A stretch of 26,194 nt of DNA from Stenotrophomonas sp. (GTDB lineage Bacteria > Pseudomonadota > Gammaproteobacteria > Xanthomonadales > Xanthomonadaceae): assembly GCA_003484865.1 (NCBI GenBank), contig DMZT01000123.1, forward strand, positions 1 to 26,194, given 5' to 3'. A program made the position numbers and the translations under genes. Positions 8,670 through 20,702 of the stretch are shown here, piece by piece; the stretch's first letter is position 1, and each line of letters starts with the position of its first letter. The notes under the pieces are model-generated. The model was not told the DNA's origin, ran no database searches, and worked only from the letters and a program-made list of their open reading frames with translations.

Positions 8670-9134
8670 TCAGTATTCGTCCTGCTCGGTCAGTTCGAGT
8701 TCCATGGCGTCCGCAGTGCGGATGGCCGCATCGATGGCGTCGCTGAGTTGCTCCGGGGTGGCAGTGGCATCGACCTTGACCACGAACATCGCCAGCTGGT
8801 CCTGCTTCACCCAGGCACCCATCTTGGCATCCTGCGAGTCTTCCAGCAGGCGGTTGGCGACGGCAGCGGGGAACTGCTTGCCCGGCGAATTGTAGGCCGG
8901 CGACCAGATCTCACGGATCTTGTGCTTGCCGAACTCCTCGACGGTGGAGCGCACGAAGGCCAGCTGGCTGCGGCCATCATCCATGTCGAAGACCATCTTG
9001 TAGTCGCCGTCCTCGTCCACCTCGTAGGTGTACTTCAGCGTGTCCAGGGCACGCCCGACCGCCTTGTCCGGCTCGGCCGCATGGGCGCCGGTGGCAGTCA
9101 CGGCCAGCAGCAGTGCGGCAGCAATCCTTTTCAT
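8670..9134 (-). CDS. Secreted YbjN-like protein of unknown function
   Basis: 154 residues. A signal peptide (MKRIAAALLLAVTATGAHA, cleavage after Ala19) precedes a mature domain of about 135 acidic residues with no further membrane segment, so it is probably periplasmic. The alternating pattern (YEVDEDGDYKMVFDM, REIWSPAYNSPG, MFVVKVDATATPEQLSDAID) resembles the YbjN / type III secretion chaperone-like fold, but that is a tentative resemblance. It is the first gene of the minus-strand operon with nudJ, mnmA and hflD, and its stop is one base from the nudJ start. AGGGA lies six bases before the ATG. It is divergent from clpS across 94 nt. Confidence 0.75.
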   Translation of the reverse strand: MKRIAAALLLAVTATGAHAAEPDKAVGRALDTLKYTYEVDEDGDYKMVFDMDDGRSQLAFVRSTVEEFGKHKIREIWSPAYNSPGKQFPAAVANRLLEDSQDAKMGAWVKQDQLAMFVVKVDATATPEQLSDAIDAAIRTADAMELELTEQDEY

Positions 9135-9216
9135 GAAATCCCTGTGAAGGTCTGGTTGGAGAGTGCAGATTGTGAAGGGCGGCGGGGGGCAACGTCCAAT
9201 CCGGGGGCTGGAGCCC

Positions 9217-9231
9217 TATAATGTGGGGATG
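9217..9231 (+). promoter_or_regulatory. clpS -10 box placed for a leaderless transcript
   Basis: A perfect TATAAT (9217-9222) is followed by only six bases (GTGGGG) before the ATG at 9229, so the expected transcription start falls on or next to the start codon. The region 17 bases upstream (GTCCAA) is a poor -35. Confidence 0.5.
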
Positions 9232-9561
9232 CCCCGCGAGACTTCCCACGAAACTCATCACGACCATGGCGTGCTGCTTGAGCCTGCACGCCCTGAGGTC
9301 GCGCCACCGCCGATGTACCAGGTGATGCTGTTGAACGACGACTACACCCCGATGGATTTCGTGGTGACGGTCCTGCAGCACTTCTTCTCGATGGATCTGG
9401 ACCAGGCCACCCAGGTGATGCTTCACGTGCACACCCGCGGTCGCGGCGTGTGCGGGGTATTCACCCGCGAGGTCGCCGAATCCAAGGTCGCCCAGGTCAA
9501 TGAGTTCTCGCGCATGAACCAGCATCCGCTGTTGTGCACGATGGAAAAGGCCAGCGGCTGA
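9229..9561 (+). CDS. clpS: ATP-dependent Clp protease adaptor ClpS
   Basis: 110 residues. ClpS binds N-degron substrates (Leu, Phe, Tyr or Trp N-termini) and delivers them to the ClpA N-domain. After a flexible N-terminal tail of about 28 residues comes the folded core: [13 protein letters not shown] with Asn36 and Asp37, the residues that hold the substrate alpha-amino group, then [19 protein letters not shown] with His68 in the position of E. coli His66. clpA follows on the same strand after 374 nt, the usual pairing. ATG at 9229 is preferred; the longer frame from 9163 gives an unrelated extension through the promoter. There is no spaced Shine-Dalgarno sequence, fitting leaderless expression. 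Confidence 0.97.
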   Translation: MPRETSHETHHDHGVLLEPARPEVAPPPMYQVMLLNDDYTPMDFVVTVLQHFFSMDLDQATQVMLHVHTRGRGVCGVFTREVAESKVAQVNEFSRMNQHPLLCTMEKASG

Positions 9562-9935
9562 CGTTCTGGCGGGCCTGCACTGCGTGTGCCCGCGATCCGC
9601 ACTGTTCCACCAACACTGACATCCGGCCCTCAGCGGCCGGCGTGTCCCTGCGCCGTGCCTGCTACGAAGCCCGCTCTGGCGGTCCGACGATGGCGCGCGC
9701 GCCAGTCCCTCCCGGCGCCACCCGCGGGCCCCTGCAGCAGCGTTGGCTGGCCGTGACATTGCCATCACGGCAAAGCTGCCATTTCGTGGCCGGAAGATCG
9801 TGCATGATGGAGGCTCGTCGAATGGACGGAGCGGTCAGGCAAGTGCTAACGCCGTCTGAACGCACTGATCCGCTAGGGTGATGGAAATCGTGAAGGTTGG
9901 CCGCATATTGTTCCTAACTGCCGCCGGAGTTAATC
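9562..9935 (+). other. clpS-clpA intergenic region
   Basis: 374 nt without a convincing gene. GCGGGC (9569-9574) / GCCCGC (9588-9593) could form a weak hairpin just after clpS but lacks a T-run. A short inverted repeat CCGTGA-N8-TCACGG lies at 9751-9770. The clpA ribosome site GGAG (9926-9929) is at its right end. The length suggests clpA has its own promoter. Confidence 0.5.
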
Positions 9936-12215
<2,280 letters not shown>

Positions 12216-12245
12216 TCGGGTCGCAGGTGTTGTCGAGATGAATGC

Positions 12246-12273
12246 AAAAGCCCCCGAAAGGGGGCTTTTGTTT
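12246..12273. terminator. Bidirectional terminator between clpA and the small secreted protein gene
   Basis: AAAAGCCCCC (12246-12255), GAAA loop, GGGGGCTTTT (12260-12269), then GTTT. The A- and T-flanked stem can end clpA transcription on the plus strand and the convergent gene at 12298-12660 on the minus strand. Confidence 0.9.
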
Positions 12274-12297
12274 AGGCGGGCGTGGGCGCTTGGTCGA

Positions 12298-12660
12298 TCA
12301 CTGGCGCGCGCGCGCCTTGCGTGTGAATTCCTCGGCGGTGATCGGATCAACGGCACTGATCGCGCAGCTCTGTCCATTGGTGCGCAGCTTGCTGGCCCCT
12401 GCGCCGCAGAGTTGGCCCTCCCGGCCGGGCGTGACAAAGGCGAGCTTCGGCGACATCGCGGCGCTGCTGCAGGAGCGTTCGAAACGCACCAGGTAATGCT
12501 GGTCGCCATTGCGCAGCAGCACGTCGCGGTCAGCCCCGTTGCGTACCAGCTGTTGATCCGCAGAGAGCGTGATGCAGTCGCCGGGGGCTGTGGGTTCGGC
12601 GGCCTGGGCCGACGCGGCGGCCAGACAGGTGATCAGGAGCAGGGGAGACGGGTACTTCAT
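12298..12660 (-). CDS. Small secreted protein, possibly DUF6491-like
   Basis: 120 residues with a signal peptide (MKYPSPLLLITCLAAASAQA, cleavage after Ala20). The mature part has four Cys (in GDCITLS, ERSCSSA, GQLCGAG and GQSCAIS), two possible disulfides, and the pattern YLVRFERSC ... LCGAG ... G-Q-S-C-A-I, which recalls DUF6491, a family of unknown function common in Xanthomonadaceae. This is a tentative resemblance. ATG at 12660 gives a cleaner signal peptide than the in-frame ATG at 12672. It faces clpA across a shared terminator. Function unknown. Confidence 0.7.
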   Translation of the reverse strand: MKYPSPLLLITCLAAASAQAAEPTAPGDCITLSADQQLVRNGADRDVLLRNGDQHYLVRFERSCSSAAMSPKLAFVTPGREGQLCGAGASKLRTNGQSCAISAVDPITAEEFTRKARARQ

Positions 12661-12825
12661 GGCGGGGGCCATCGGGTCATGATCCGGATTGGATCGACCG
12701 CCAGCGTGGACCGTTGCGTGCCAGGGCGAATCTGCATCAAGGCATCCTGACCGACGTCAGGGTGCACTGGGTCAGGGTGTCGCTTGGCAGGGTAAGGCCG
12801 CTGCCGGCGGAATGCCGCCCACGCG

Positions 12826-12850
12826 AAAAGGCCAGCACCTGGCTGGCCTT
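12826..12850 (-). terminator. infA terminator
   Basis: Minus-strand reading: AAGGCCAGC, a five-base loop, GCTGGCCTT followed by TT. The nine-pair stem ends 24 nt past the infA stop codon. Confidence 0.8.
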
Positions 12851-12874
12851 CTGGCGGGAACAACCCCGGACCGC

Positions 12875-13093
12875 TTATTTCATGCGGTAGGTGATGCGAC
12901 CCTTGGTCAGGTCGTACGGGGTCATTTCGACCTTGACGCGGTCGCCCGTCAGGATGCGGATGTAGTTCTTGCGCATGCGGCCGGAGATGTGGGCGATGAT
13001 TTCATGCCCATTTTCCAGTCGTACGCGGAAAGTGGTGTTCGGCAGCGTCTCGCTGACGGTGCCTTCGAACTCGATGGAGTCGTCTTTCGACAT
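12875..13093 (-). CDS. infA: Translation initiation factor IF-1
   Basis: 72 residues forming a single S1/OB fold: [64 protein letters not shown]. This is the full, essentially invariant IF-1 protein. It binds the 30S A site with IF-2 and IF-3 during initiation. ATG at 13093 is the family start (the open frame further upstream is not IF-1) with AGGA just ahead of it. A sigma-70-like promoter at 13143-13171 and a terminator at 12826 suggest it can be transcribed alone. In many proteobacteria infA lies between clpA and aat, as here. Confidence 0.98.
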   Translation of the reverse strand: MSKDDSIEFEGTVSETLPNTTFRVRLENGHEIIAHISGRMRKNYIRILTGDRVKVEMTPYDLTKGRITYRMK

Positions 13094-13142
13094 GTAGTCC
13101 TGTGCAGTTCTGTAACCGGCCGAGCTGGCCTGAAGAGCGGGC

Positions 13143-13171
13143 ATTTTACGCGCGTCGGGCGTTTGATGCAA
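13143..13171 (-). promoter_or_regulatory. Putative infA promoter
   Basis: Minus-strand reading: TTGCAT (13171-13166), a 17-nt spacer, TAAAAT (13148-13143). The -10 matches 5 of 6 and the spacing is optimal; the -35 is weak. Start expected near 13136, giving a leader of about 42 nt. Confidence 0.45.
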
Positions 13172-13179
13172 AGTTTTGG

Positions 13180-13929
13180 TTAAGGCCGGTCCGGATCGGC
13201 GATTTCGGCGGCGGCCAGTGTGCCGAACAAATCCACCCAATCGCCTGCGGCGGCTGGCTGTTGGACCTGTTCACGGACCAGTGCGAGAAAACGCTGCCGG
13301 GGCCAGTGCTCAGCGCCCATGCGCAGGAGATGGTCATTTTCGACCTGCGCATCGATCAGCGGCCACCCCCAGCTGGCCAGCCGATGGGCCAACCCGGCCA
13401 GGGCGACCTTGGAGCCGCCCGAGACCGCACTGAACATGCTCTCCCCAAAGAACATCCGCCCGATCGCCACCCCGTAGATGCCGCCGACCAGGGCATCGCC
13501 ATCGAACACCTCCACCGAGTGCGCGAAGCCGAGCCGGTGCAGGTCGACGTAGGCGTCGCGCATGTCGCGCGTGATCCAGGTGCCGTCCTGGCCCGGGCGC
13601 GGGCTGGCCGCACAGGCATTGATCACCTGCTCGAAACAGGTGTCGGCCCGCAGCGTCCAGGTGCTCTGCCGGAGCGAGCGGCGAAAGCGGCTGGACAGGT
13701 GCACGCCGTCGGTACGGAACACCATGCGCGGGTCCGGCGACCACCACAGCAGCGGCTGGCCTTCGGAGAACCACGGAAAGATACCGCCGGCATAGGCATT
13801 GAGCAGCCGCACCGGCGAGAGGTCGCCGCCGAGCGCCAGCAGGCCATCCGGATCGCGCAGCGCGGTCTCCGCGGGCGGGAAGGGAGCGTCCGGCGCATCG
13901 TCCAGGCGCCAGGGCAGCCGGCGGGTCAT
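13180..13929 (-). CDS. aat: Leucyl/phenylalanyl-tRNA--protein transferase
   Basis: 249 residues. It adds Leu or Phe from aminoacyl-tRNA to proteins with N-terminal Lys or Arg, creating the N-degrons that ClpS and ClpA read; clpS and clpA are both in this window. Family motifs: [80 protein letters not shown] and [20 protein letters not shown]. The ATG at 13929 overlaps the stop of the preceding acyltransferase gene as ATGA (13926-13929), so the two are translationally coupled. Confidence 0.97.
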   Translation of the reverse strand: MTRRLPWRLDDAPDAPFPPAETALRDPDGLLALGGDLSPVRLLNAYAGGIFPWFSEGQPLLWWSPDPRMVFRTDGVHLSSRFRRSLRQSTWTLRADTCFEQVINACAASPRPGQDGTWITRDMRDAYVDLHRLGFAHSVEVFDGDALVGGIYGVAIGRMFFGESMFSAVSGGSKVALAGLAHRLASWGWPLIDAQVENDHLLRMGAEHWPRQRFLALVREQVQQPAAAGDWVDLFGTLAAAEIADPDRP

Positions 13930-15053
13930 GCCAGGTCGGCCTTGAACGGACTGTGCGACGCCAGTACACGTGCGTAGTGGGCGACCTCGGCGCGCTCCTG
14001 TGCGCACCACGCAACCAGTGCCTCGGCAAAGGCGGGCTCGGCGATCCAGTGCCGGCTGCGCACCCGGTGCGGCAGGAAGCCGCGCGCCAGCTTGTGCTCA
14101 CCTTGGGCGCCGGGCTCGAAGCGGGCCAGTCCTTCGCGCAGGCAGTAGGCGATGCCCTGGTAGTAGCAGGTCTCGAAATGCAGGCCGGGCAGGGTGGCGC
14201 CGCCCCAGTAGCGCCCATAGAGCGTGTCCGCGCCACGCAGGCACAGCGCACCGGCGACCGGCTCGCCATCGAGCACGGCCAGGAAGATCACCAGCGCGCG
14301 CGGCATCGTGCGGGCGAGATGCTGCAGGAAGGGCAGCGTCAGCGCGGGAGAGTTGCCGTACTCGGCGAAGGTCTGCAGGTAGAAGCCGTGCATGGCGCGC
14401 AGATCGGCCTCGGTCGCCTCATCGCCATGCACGATGCGATACGTGACGCCGCTGCGCGCGAGCTTGGTGCGTTCCTGGCGGATGTTCTTGCGGTGCTTGT
14501 GGTCCATCGCGCCGAGGAAGTCGTCGAAGGTCTGCCAGCCACCGGGGTTGTGCCACTGGAACTGGATGTCCTCGCGCAGCAGCCAGTCCGGGCTGAAGGC
14601 GGGGTCTTCCTCGGCGGGGTGGAAGTTGATGTGGGCCGAGGACCAGCCCAGGCGTGCCACTTCGCCCGCCAGCGATGCCAGCAGCGCGCCACGATCCTCC
14701 GTTGTGCCGGCAAATAGACGCGGGCCGGTCACGGGCGAATACGGCACCGCGCCCAGCCACTTGGGGAAGTAGTCCAGCCCGTGCTGGGCGTACGCGTGCG
14801 CCCAGGCGTGATCGAACACGAACTCGCCGTGCGAGTTGTCCTTGAGATAACCCGGGATCGCCGCGACCAGGGTGTCCCCGTCCCACAGGGTGAAGTGGCG
14901 CGGCCGCCAGCCCCATTCGGGGCGCAGGCAACCGTGTTCTTCAAGGCCGGCGAGGAAGGCGTGCGACAGGAACGGGTTGCGGCCGTCGTGCAGGGCGTCC
15001 CAGGCGGCGGCGGGGACATCGGACAGGCGATGCAGGAAACGTGGATCGGGCAT
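13926..15053 (-). CDS. GNAT-type acyltransferase, COG3146 (peptidogalycan biosynthesis/recognition-like)
   Basis: 375 residues, soluble. The sequence carries the wording of the COG3146/DUF482 family: SHAFLAGLEEHGC, WRPRHFTLWDGDTLVAAIPGYLK, HGEFVFDHAWAHAY, FPKWLGAVPYSPVTGPRL and FHFETCYYQG-like YYQGIAYCLREGL near the C-terminus. The family belongs to the FemX/GNAT superfamily; its substrate is not established, despite the database name. It has its own start region after the trxB terminator and overlaps aat by 4 nt. aat and COG3146 proteins are often found together in this group, which suggests a shared tRNA-dependent or N-terminal modification theme (inference). Confidence 0.88.
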   Translation of the reverse strand: MPDPRFLHRLSDVPAAAWDALHDGRNPFLSHAFLAGLEEHGCLRPEWGWRPRHFTLWDGDTLVAAIPGYLKDNSHGEFVFDHAWAHAYAQHGLDYFPKWLGAVPYSPVTGPRLFAGTTEDRGALLASLAGEVARLGWSSAHINFHPAEEDPAFSPDWLLREDIQFQWHNPGGWQTFDDFLGAMDHKHRKNIRQERTKLARSGVTYRIVHGDEATEADLRAMHGFYLQTFAEYGNSPALTLPFLQHLARTMPRALVIFLAVLDGEPVAGALCLRGADTLYGRYWGGATLPGLHFETCYYQGIAYCLREGLARFEPGAQGEHKLARGFLPHRVRSRHWIAEPAFAEALVAWCAQERAEVAHYARVLASHSPFKADLA

Positions 15054-15110
15054 GGGCAGAGGATAGAGCAGGTGGGACGGGCGCAGGGCGGGCGGAACGT
15101 ACCGGCCAGT

Positions 15111-15140
15111 AAAAAGGCCGGTGAATGATTCACCGGCCTT
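15111..15140 (-). terminator. trxB terminator
   Basis: Minus-strand reading: AAGGCCGGTGAA, TCA loop, TTCACCGGCCTT then TTT. A perfect 12-pair stem 27 nt after the trxB stop, with a T-run. Confidence 0.9.
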
Positions 15141-15167
15141 CGTGTGCTGCGCGATTCGGGCGTCAGA

Positions 15168-16223
<1,056 letters not shown>

Positions 16224-16385
16224 TCAAGGCGCGCAGTGGAACGCGGCGACCCGCCGGGCACGACGCCCATTCCGGTGCCGGAGTTTTGACGCTGGCCGTG
16301 CTGGCCAACGGCCGGCACCTACCGGGGTGGGATCCAGTCGTTTATTATCAAGCACTAACAGTGCATTCCCAAGGTGTGGTCTAAG

Positions 16386-18713
16386 GTGGCGAAACAGGTC
16401 CCGGAACGAGCCAAGGCGTCCGACAGCAAGGCAGCGCCGCGCAAACCGGCCGGCGAGGACAATCCGCGCCGGCAGCGCCTGTGGCGCGACCTGGGGTTGA
16501 TCGCGGTCGCCCCGGCATTGCTGTATCTGGTCGCCAGTCTGTTCACCTACTCGGCCACCGACCCTGGCTGGTCGCATACCGGCAGCGTGGTCGCGCCGGT
16601 CCACAACATGGGCGGTCGCGCCGGTGCCTGGATCGCCGATGTCCTGCTGCAGCTGTTCGGCTACATGGCCTTCGTGCTGCCGATCGTGCTGGGCGCACTG
16701 GCCTGGATCGCGATGTTCGGCCTGAAGCGGGAAGCCAAGGGCGAGCATGACCTGGATCCGGCGCTGCGCCTGGTCGGCCTGGTCGGTTTCCTGATCGCCG
16801 GCACCGGCTTCCTGCATCTGCGCCTGTTCGTGGCCGATGTAGCCCATGCCGGCGGCATCCTCGGCAAGCTGGTGGGCAGCTCGCTCAGCGTCGGTTTCGG
16901 CGCATTGGGCGCCAACCTGTTCGTACTGGTCCTGCTGCTGGCCTCGATCACCCTGGCCACGGGCATCTCCTGGTTCGTGGTGATGGAGAAGATCGGCAAC
17001 TGGGTGCTGGCGCTGCCGCCGCTGTTCAACAAGAAGAAGGAGCAGGCCACCGAGTGGCAGCAGACCCGCGCGATGCGCGAGGAGCGCCAGGAAGTGCGCA
17101 AGGTCGACGCCGAGGTCCGCGCCAAGCGCGAGCCGGTCAAGATCGAGCCGCGCCCGGAGCCGGTGCTGGAGAAGAGCGACCGCGCCAAGCGCGAGACCCA
17201 GATTCCCATGTTCCGCGGGGTCAATGGCGATGGTTCGGATGTGCCGCCGCTGGCACTGCTGGACGATCCCAAGCCGCAGCCCAAGGGCTACGACGAGGGC
17301 ACGCTGGAAACGCTGTCGCGCCAGATCGAGTTCAAGCTCAAGGACTTCCGTATCGATGCGCAGGTGGTGGGTGCCTATCCCGGCCCGGTCATCACCCGCT
17401 TCGAAATCGAGCCGGCCCCGGGCATCAAGGTCAGCCAGATCAGTTCGCTGGACAAGGACATCGCGCGCGGGCTGTCAGTCAAATCCGTGCGCGTGGTCGA
17501 TGTGATTCCGGGCAAGTCGGTGGTGGGTCTGGAGATCCCCAACGTCACCCGCGAGATGATCTATCTCTCCGAGCTGCTGCGCTCCAAGGAATACGACAAG
17601 TCCGCCAGCGTACTGACCCTGGCGCTGGGCAAGGACATCGCCGGCCGCCCGACCGTGGCCGATCTGGCGCGCATGCCGCATCTGCTGGTGGCCGGCACCA
17701 CCGGCTCGGGCAAGTCCGTGGCGGTCAACGCGATGGTGTTGAGCCTGCTGTACAAGGCCTCGCCGAAAGACCTGCGGATGCTGATGATCGACCCGAAGAT
17801 GCTCGAGCTGAGCGTCTACCAGGGCATCCCGCATCTGCTGGCGCCGGTGGTCACCGACATGAAGGAGGCCGCCAACGGCCTGCGCTGGTGCGTGGCCGAA
17901 ATGGAGCGGCGCTACAAGCTGATGAGCGCGGTGGGCGTACGCAACCTAGCCGGCTTCAACAAGAAGGTCAAGGATGCCCAGGACGCCGGGCAGCCGATGA
18001 TGGACCCGCTGTTCAAGCCCAATCCGGAACTCGGCGAGGCCCCGCGCCCGCTGGAGACGCTGCCCTTCATCGTCATCTTCATCGACGAATTCGCCGACAT
18101 GATGATGATCGTCGGCAAGAAGGTGGAAGAACTGATCGCGCGCTTGGCGCAGAAGGCGCGTGCGGCCAAGGCCGACATGTTCATCTCGATCCACGCCGAT
18201 GCCGCCGAGAACCGGGCCGCGACCGGCTCCTCGGTGTACGTGCTCTCCACCAAGGGCGCCTCCTCGCAGCGTGCGCGCTGGCTGGCCGACAAGGAAAACG
18301 CCGCCGATCTGGTCGGTGGCGTGCGCCTGCAGCAGACCGAAGGCACCCTGGCCAACGTGCTGCTGGATCTGGCCCAGAGCGGTTACATGAAGGCCTCCGA
18401 AGACGCGGCCGGGCATGTGCTGGGCGGCCTGAAGCGGATCGGCAAGAACCACAAGCCCAATATCGAGCGTGCGAACTTCGCGGTACTGCGCACCTCGGAC
18501 ATGCCGGCGATGCTGGTCGAAACCGCCTTCATCTCCAACCCGGATGAAGAGCGCCGCCTGATCGATCCGGCCTACCAGCGCCAGATCGCCGGCGCGGTGC
18601 TGGACGGTGTGCACACCTTCTTCAGCCGTCAGCCGCCGCCGGGCACGCTGTACGCCGCGCGCGCCCAGGCGGAAATCGATGCCGCCGGCACCGTGGCGGG
18701 CGGCAGCAAGTAA
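16386..18713 (+). CDS. ftsK'-'amiC: Chimeric gene: FtsK DNA translocase (N-terminal part) fused in frame to the C-terminus of an N-acetylmuramoyl-L-alanine amidase
   Basis: 775 codons from GTG at 16386 ([10 protein letters not shown], the usual start in this group). Residues 1-~593 are FtsK, the septal DNA translocase: four membrane segments within about 35-205, a charged linker, the FtsK alpha region (about 285-340), Walker A GTTGSGKS (~437-444) and Walker [14 protein letters not shown] (~562-574). Normal FtsK continues after [15 protein letters not shown] with the rest of the RecA-like motor and the DNA-reading gamma domain; here it changes to [20 protein letters not shown], the end of an Amidase_3 enzyme. 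That part keeps a zinc His (603), the catalytic Glu (712, VETAFISNP) and the inhibitory-helix region, but lacks the signal peptide, AMIN domain and the first two zinc ligands. The amidase part would sit in the cytoplasm and should be inactive; the motor is probably dead too, while the essential membrane part could still work. The next gene is mutL, the normal neighbour of the amidase. Confidence 0.85.
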   Translation: MAKQVPERAKASDSKAAPRKPAGEDNPRRQRLWRDLGLIAVAPALLYLVASLFTYSATDPGWSHTGSVVAPVHNMGGRAGAWIADVLLQLFGYMAFVLPIVLGALAWIAMFGLKREAKGEHDLDPALRLVGLVGFLIAGTGFLHLRLFVADVAHAGGILGKLVGSSLSVGFGALGANLFVLVLLLASITLATGISWFVVMEKIGNWVLALPPLFNKKKEQATEWQQTRAMREERQEVRKVDAEVRAKREPVKIEPRPEPVLEKSDRAKRETQIPMFRGVNGDGSDVPPLALLDDPKPQPKGYDEGTLETLSRQIEFKLKDFRIDAQVVGAYPGPVITRFEIEPAPGIKVSQISSLDKDIARGLSVKSVRVVDVIPGKSVVGLEIPNVTREMIYLSELLRSKEYDKSASVLTLALGKDIAGRPTVADLARMPHLLVAGTTGSGKSVAVNAMVLSLLYKASPKDLRMLMIDPKMLELSVYQGIPHLLAPVVTDMKEAANGLRWCVAEMERRYKLMSAVGVRNLAGFNKKVKDAQDAGQPMMDPLFKPNPELGEAPRPLETLPFIVIFIDEFADMMMIVGKKVEELIARLAQKARAAKADMFISIHADAAENRAATGSSVYVLSTKGASSQRARWLADKENAADLVGGVRLQQTEGTLANVLLDLAQSGYMKASEDAAGHVLGGLKRIGKNHKPNIERANFAVLRTSDMPAMLVETAFISNPDEERRLIDPAYQRQIAGAVLDGVHTFFSRQPPPGTLYAARAQAEIDAAGTVAGGSK
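18150..18170 (+). other. FtsK/amidase junction
   Basis: The change from FtsK to amidase falls within codons 589-595 (Q-K-A-R-A-A-K). FtsK normally reads LAQKARAAG here, and amidases have an Ala/Arg/Lys-rich helix directly before KADMF, so both parents probably share a short similar stretch that hides the exact joint. There is no IS element, repeat or other scar at the point. Confidence 0.75.
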
Positions 18714-18743
18714 CCCCTCCGGGCTGCACCGCCCGGCGCACGC

Positions 18744-18758
18744 TATCATCACGGGATG
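18744..18758 (+). promoter_or_regulatory. Possible -10 box for the mutL leader ORF
   Basis: TATCAT (18744-18749), then six bases, then ATG at 18756: the same geometry as TATAAT-N6-ATG at clpS. No good -35 is visible. Confidence 0.3.
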
Positions 18759-18824
18759 ACGTCCGTTTCCCGAATTCCCACCGCTGCCACGCCTGCCACC
18801 TCCACTGCCCGGAGGTGCGCATGA
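18756..18824 (+). CDS. Candidate 22-residue ORF overlapping the mutL start
   Basis: ATG at 18756 opens a 22-codon frame rich in Thr/Ala/Pro whose TGA (18822-18824) overlaps the mutL ATG as ATGA. There is no Shine-Dalgarno sequence, but the -10-like box six bases upstream would make it leaderless. It may act by translational coupling to mutL, or be chance. Confidence 0.25.
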   Translation: MTSVSRIPTAATPATSTARRCA

Positions 18825-20692
18825 GCATCCGCCAACTCCCTGAGATCCTGATCAACCAGATCGCCGCCGGCGAGGTGGTCGAACGCCCGGCGTCGGTGGT
18901 CAAGGAACTGGTCGAAAACGCGTTGGACGCCGGCGCCACCCGCGTGGATATCGACCTGGAAGAGGGCGGTGTGCGGCTGATCCGCATCCGCGACGACGGT
19001 GGCGGCATCGCCCCGGAAGAGCTGCCGCTGGCAGTGTCGCGGCATGCAACCAGCAAGATCGCCAGCCTGGATGATCTGGAATCGGTGGCGACGCTCGGCT
19101 TCCGCGGCGAAGCGCTGCCCTCGATCGCCTCGGTCAGCCGCTTCACCCTGAGCTCGCGCCGCGCCATCGACGAGCACGGTTCGGCCCTGCAGATCGAAGG
19201 CGGTCGGCTGGGCGAAGTCACGCCGCGTGCGCATGCGCCCGGCACCACGGTGGAAGTGCGCGAGCTGTTCTACAACGTACCGGCGCGCCGCAAGTTCCTG
19301 CGCGCCGAGCGCACCGAGCTGGGCCATATCGAAGAGTGGCTGCGCTCGCTCGCGCTGGCGCGCCCGGATGTCGAGCTGCGCGTGTCGCACAACGGCAAAC
19401 CCTCGCGCCGCTACAAGCCCGGCGACCTGTACTCGGATACGCGCCTGGGCGAAACACTGGGCGAAGACTTCGCCAACCAGGCGCTGCGGGTGGATCACAG
19501 CGGGGCCGGTCTGCGCCTGCACGGCTGGATCGCGCAGCCGCACTATTCGCGGGCCAGCACCGATCAGCAGTACCTGTACGTCAACGGCCGTTCGGTGCGC
19601 GATCGCAGTGTCGCCCATGCGGTGAAGATGGCCTACGGCGACGTGCTGTTCCATGGCCGTCAGCCGGCGTACGTGCTGTTCCTGGAACTCGATCCGACCC
19701 GCGTGGACGTCAACGTGCACCCGGCCAAGCATGAGGTTCGCTTCCGCGACTCGCGCCTGATCCACGATTTCGTCTACCGCACGCTCAAGGAAGCGCTGGC
19801 CGACACCCGTGCCGGCATGACCGCGGCCGGTCCCCAGGTGCATGCCACCGAGAGTGTCGCTACCGCGGCGCCGGCCTACGGCCTGCCGTCCGCCGGCAGC
19901 ACCGGCTATGCGCTCGCCGGCAACGGAGCAGGCGGCGGCATGGGCGGCGACTGGCGCCCGCAGCAATCCCCCTTGGGGCTGCGCGTGGCCGATGCGCCGT
20001 CCGCCTATGCAGCGCTGTATGGCGCGCCGGGCGGTACCGCAGCGACCGGCAGCCTGCCGCCCATGCCGACCGAAAACGGCCTGCCGATGACCGCAGCCGA
20101 CAGTGGCGTGCCGCCGCTGGGTTATGCGATCGCGCAGTTGCATGGCATCTACATCCTGGCCGAGAACGCCGAAGGCCTGATCGTGGTGGACATGCACGCG
20201 GCGCACGAACGCATCGGCTACGAACGCCTGAAAACCGCACACGATGGCATGGGCCTGCATGCGCAGCCGCTGCTGGTGCCGATCACCCTGGCGGTGGGCG
20301 AACGCGATGCCGACACCGCCGAGCGCGAGGCCGAAACCTTGACCTCGCTGGGCTTTGAGATCACCCGCGCCGGCCCCGGTTCACTGCACGTACGCAGCAT
20401 TCCGGCGTTGCTGGCCAATGCCGAACCCGAAGCGCTGCTGCGCGACGTGCTCACCGACCTGCGCGAGCATGGGCAGAGCCGACGCATTGCCAGTGCCCGC
20501 GACGAACTGCTGTCCACCATGGCCTGCCACGGCGCGGTGCGCGCCAACCGGCGCCTGACCGTGCCGGAAATGAACGGCCTGCTGCGGGACATGGAAATTA
20601 CCGAACGCTCGGGTCAGTGCAATCACGGCCGACCGACCTGGGCGCGTTTTTCGCTGGCGGAAATCGACCGCTGGTTCCTGCGCGGACGTTGA
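18821..20692 (+). CDS. mutL: DNA mismatch repair protein MutL (endonuclease type)
   Basis: 623 residues. MutL links mismatch recognition by MutS to strand incision and excision. The N-terminal GHKL ATPase has [20 protein letters not shown], the ATP-binding motifs [18 protein letters not shown] and [14 protein letters not shown], and [13 protein letters not shown] Gly/Ala/Pro-rich linker covers about 330-430. The C-terminal dimerisation domain has [12 protein letters not shown] at 457-468, the DQHA(X)2E(X)4E nuclease motif with Met for Gln, plus ACHGAVRA and CNHGRP; this is the type found in bacteria without MutH. ATG at 18821 has GGAGG five bases upstream. It directly follows the amidase end, matching the conserved amidase-mutL order. 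Confidence 0.97.
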   Translation: MSIRQLPEILINQIAAGEVVERPASVVKELVENALDAGATRVDIDLEEGGVRLIRIRDDGGGIAPEELPLAVSRHATSKIASLDDLESVATLGFRGEALPSIASVSRFTLSSRRAIDEHGSALQIEGGRLGEVTPRAHAPGTTVEVRELFYNVPARRKFLRAERTELGHIEEWLRSLALARPDVELRVSHNGKPSRRYKPGDLYSDTRLGETLGEDFANQALRVDHSGAGLRLHGWIAQPHYSRASTDQQYLYVNGRSVRDRSVAHAVKMAYGDVLFHGRQPAYVLFLELDPTRVDVNVHPAKHEVRFRDSRLIHDFVYRTLKEALADTRAGMTAAGPQVHATESVATAAPAYGLPSAGSTGYALAGNGAGGGMGGDWRPQQSPLGLRVADAPSAYAALYGAPGGTAATGSLPPMPTENGLPMTAADSGVPPLGYAIAQLHGIYILAENAEGLIVVDMHAAHERIGYERLKTAHDGMGLHAQPLLVPITLAVGERDADTAEREAETLTSLGFEITRAGPGSLHVRSIPALLANAEPEALLRDVLTDLREHGQSRRIASARDELLSTMACHGAVRANRRLTVPEMNGLLRDMEITERSGQCNHGRPTWARFSLAEIDRWFLRGR

Positions 20693-20702
20693 GAGGAAGG
20701 TC

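Noticed and set aside
9751..9770. CCGTGA-N8-TCACGG as a Clp/CRP-type operator
   Set aside because: CRP-family sites need GTGA-N6-TCAC; the spacer here is two bases too long, and no promoter is visible beside it.
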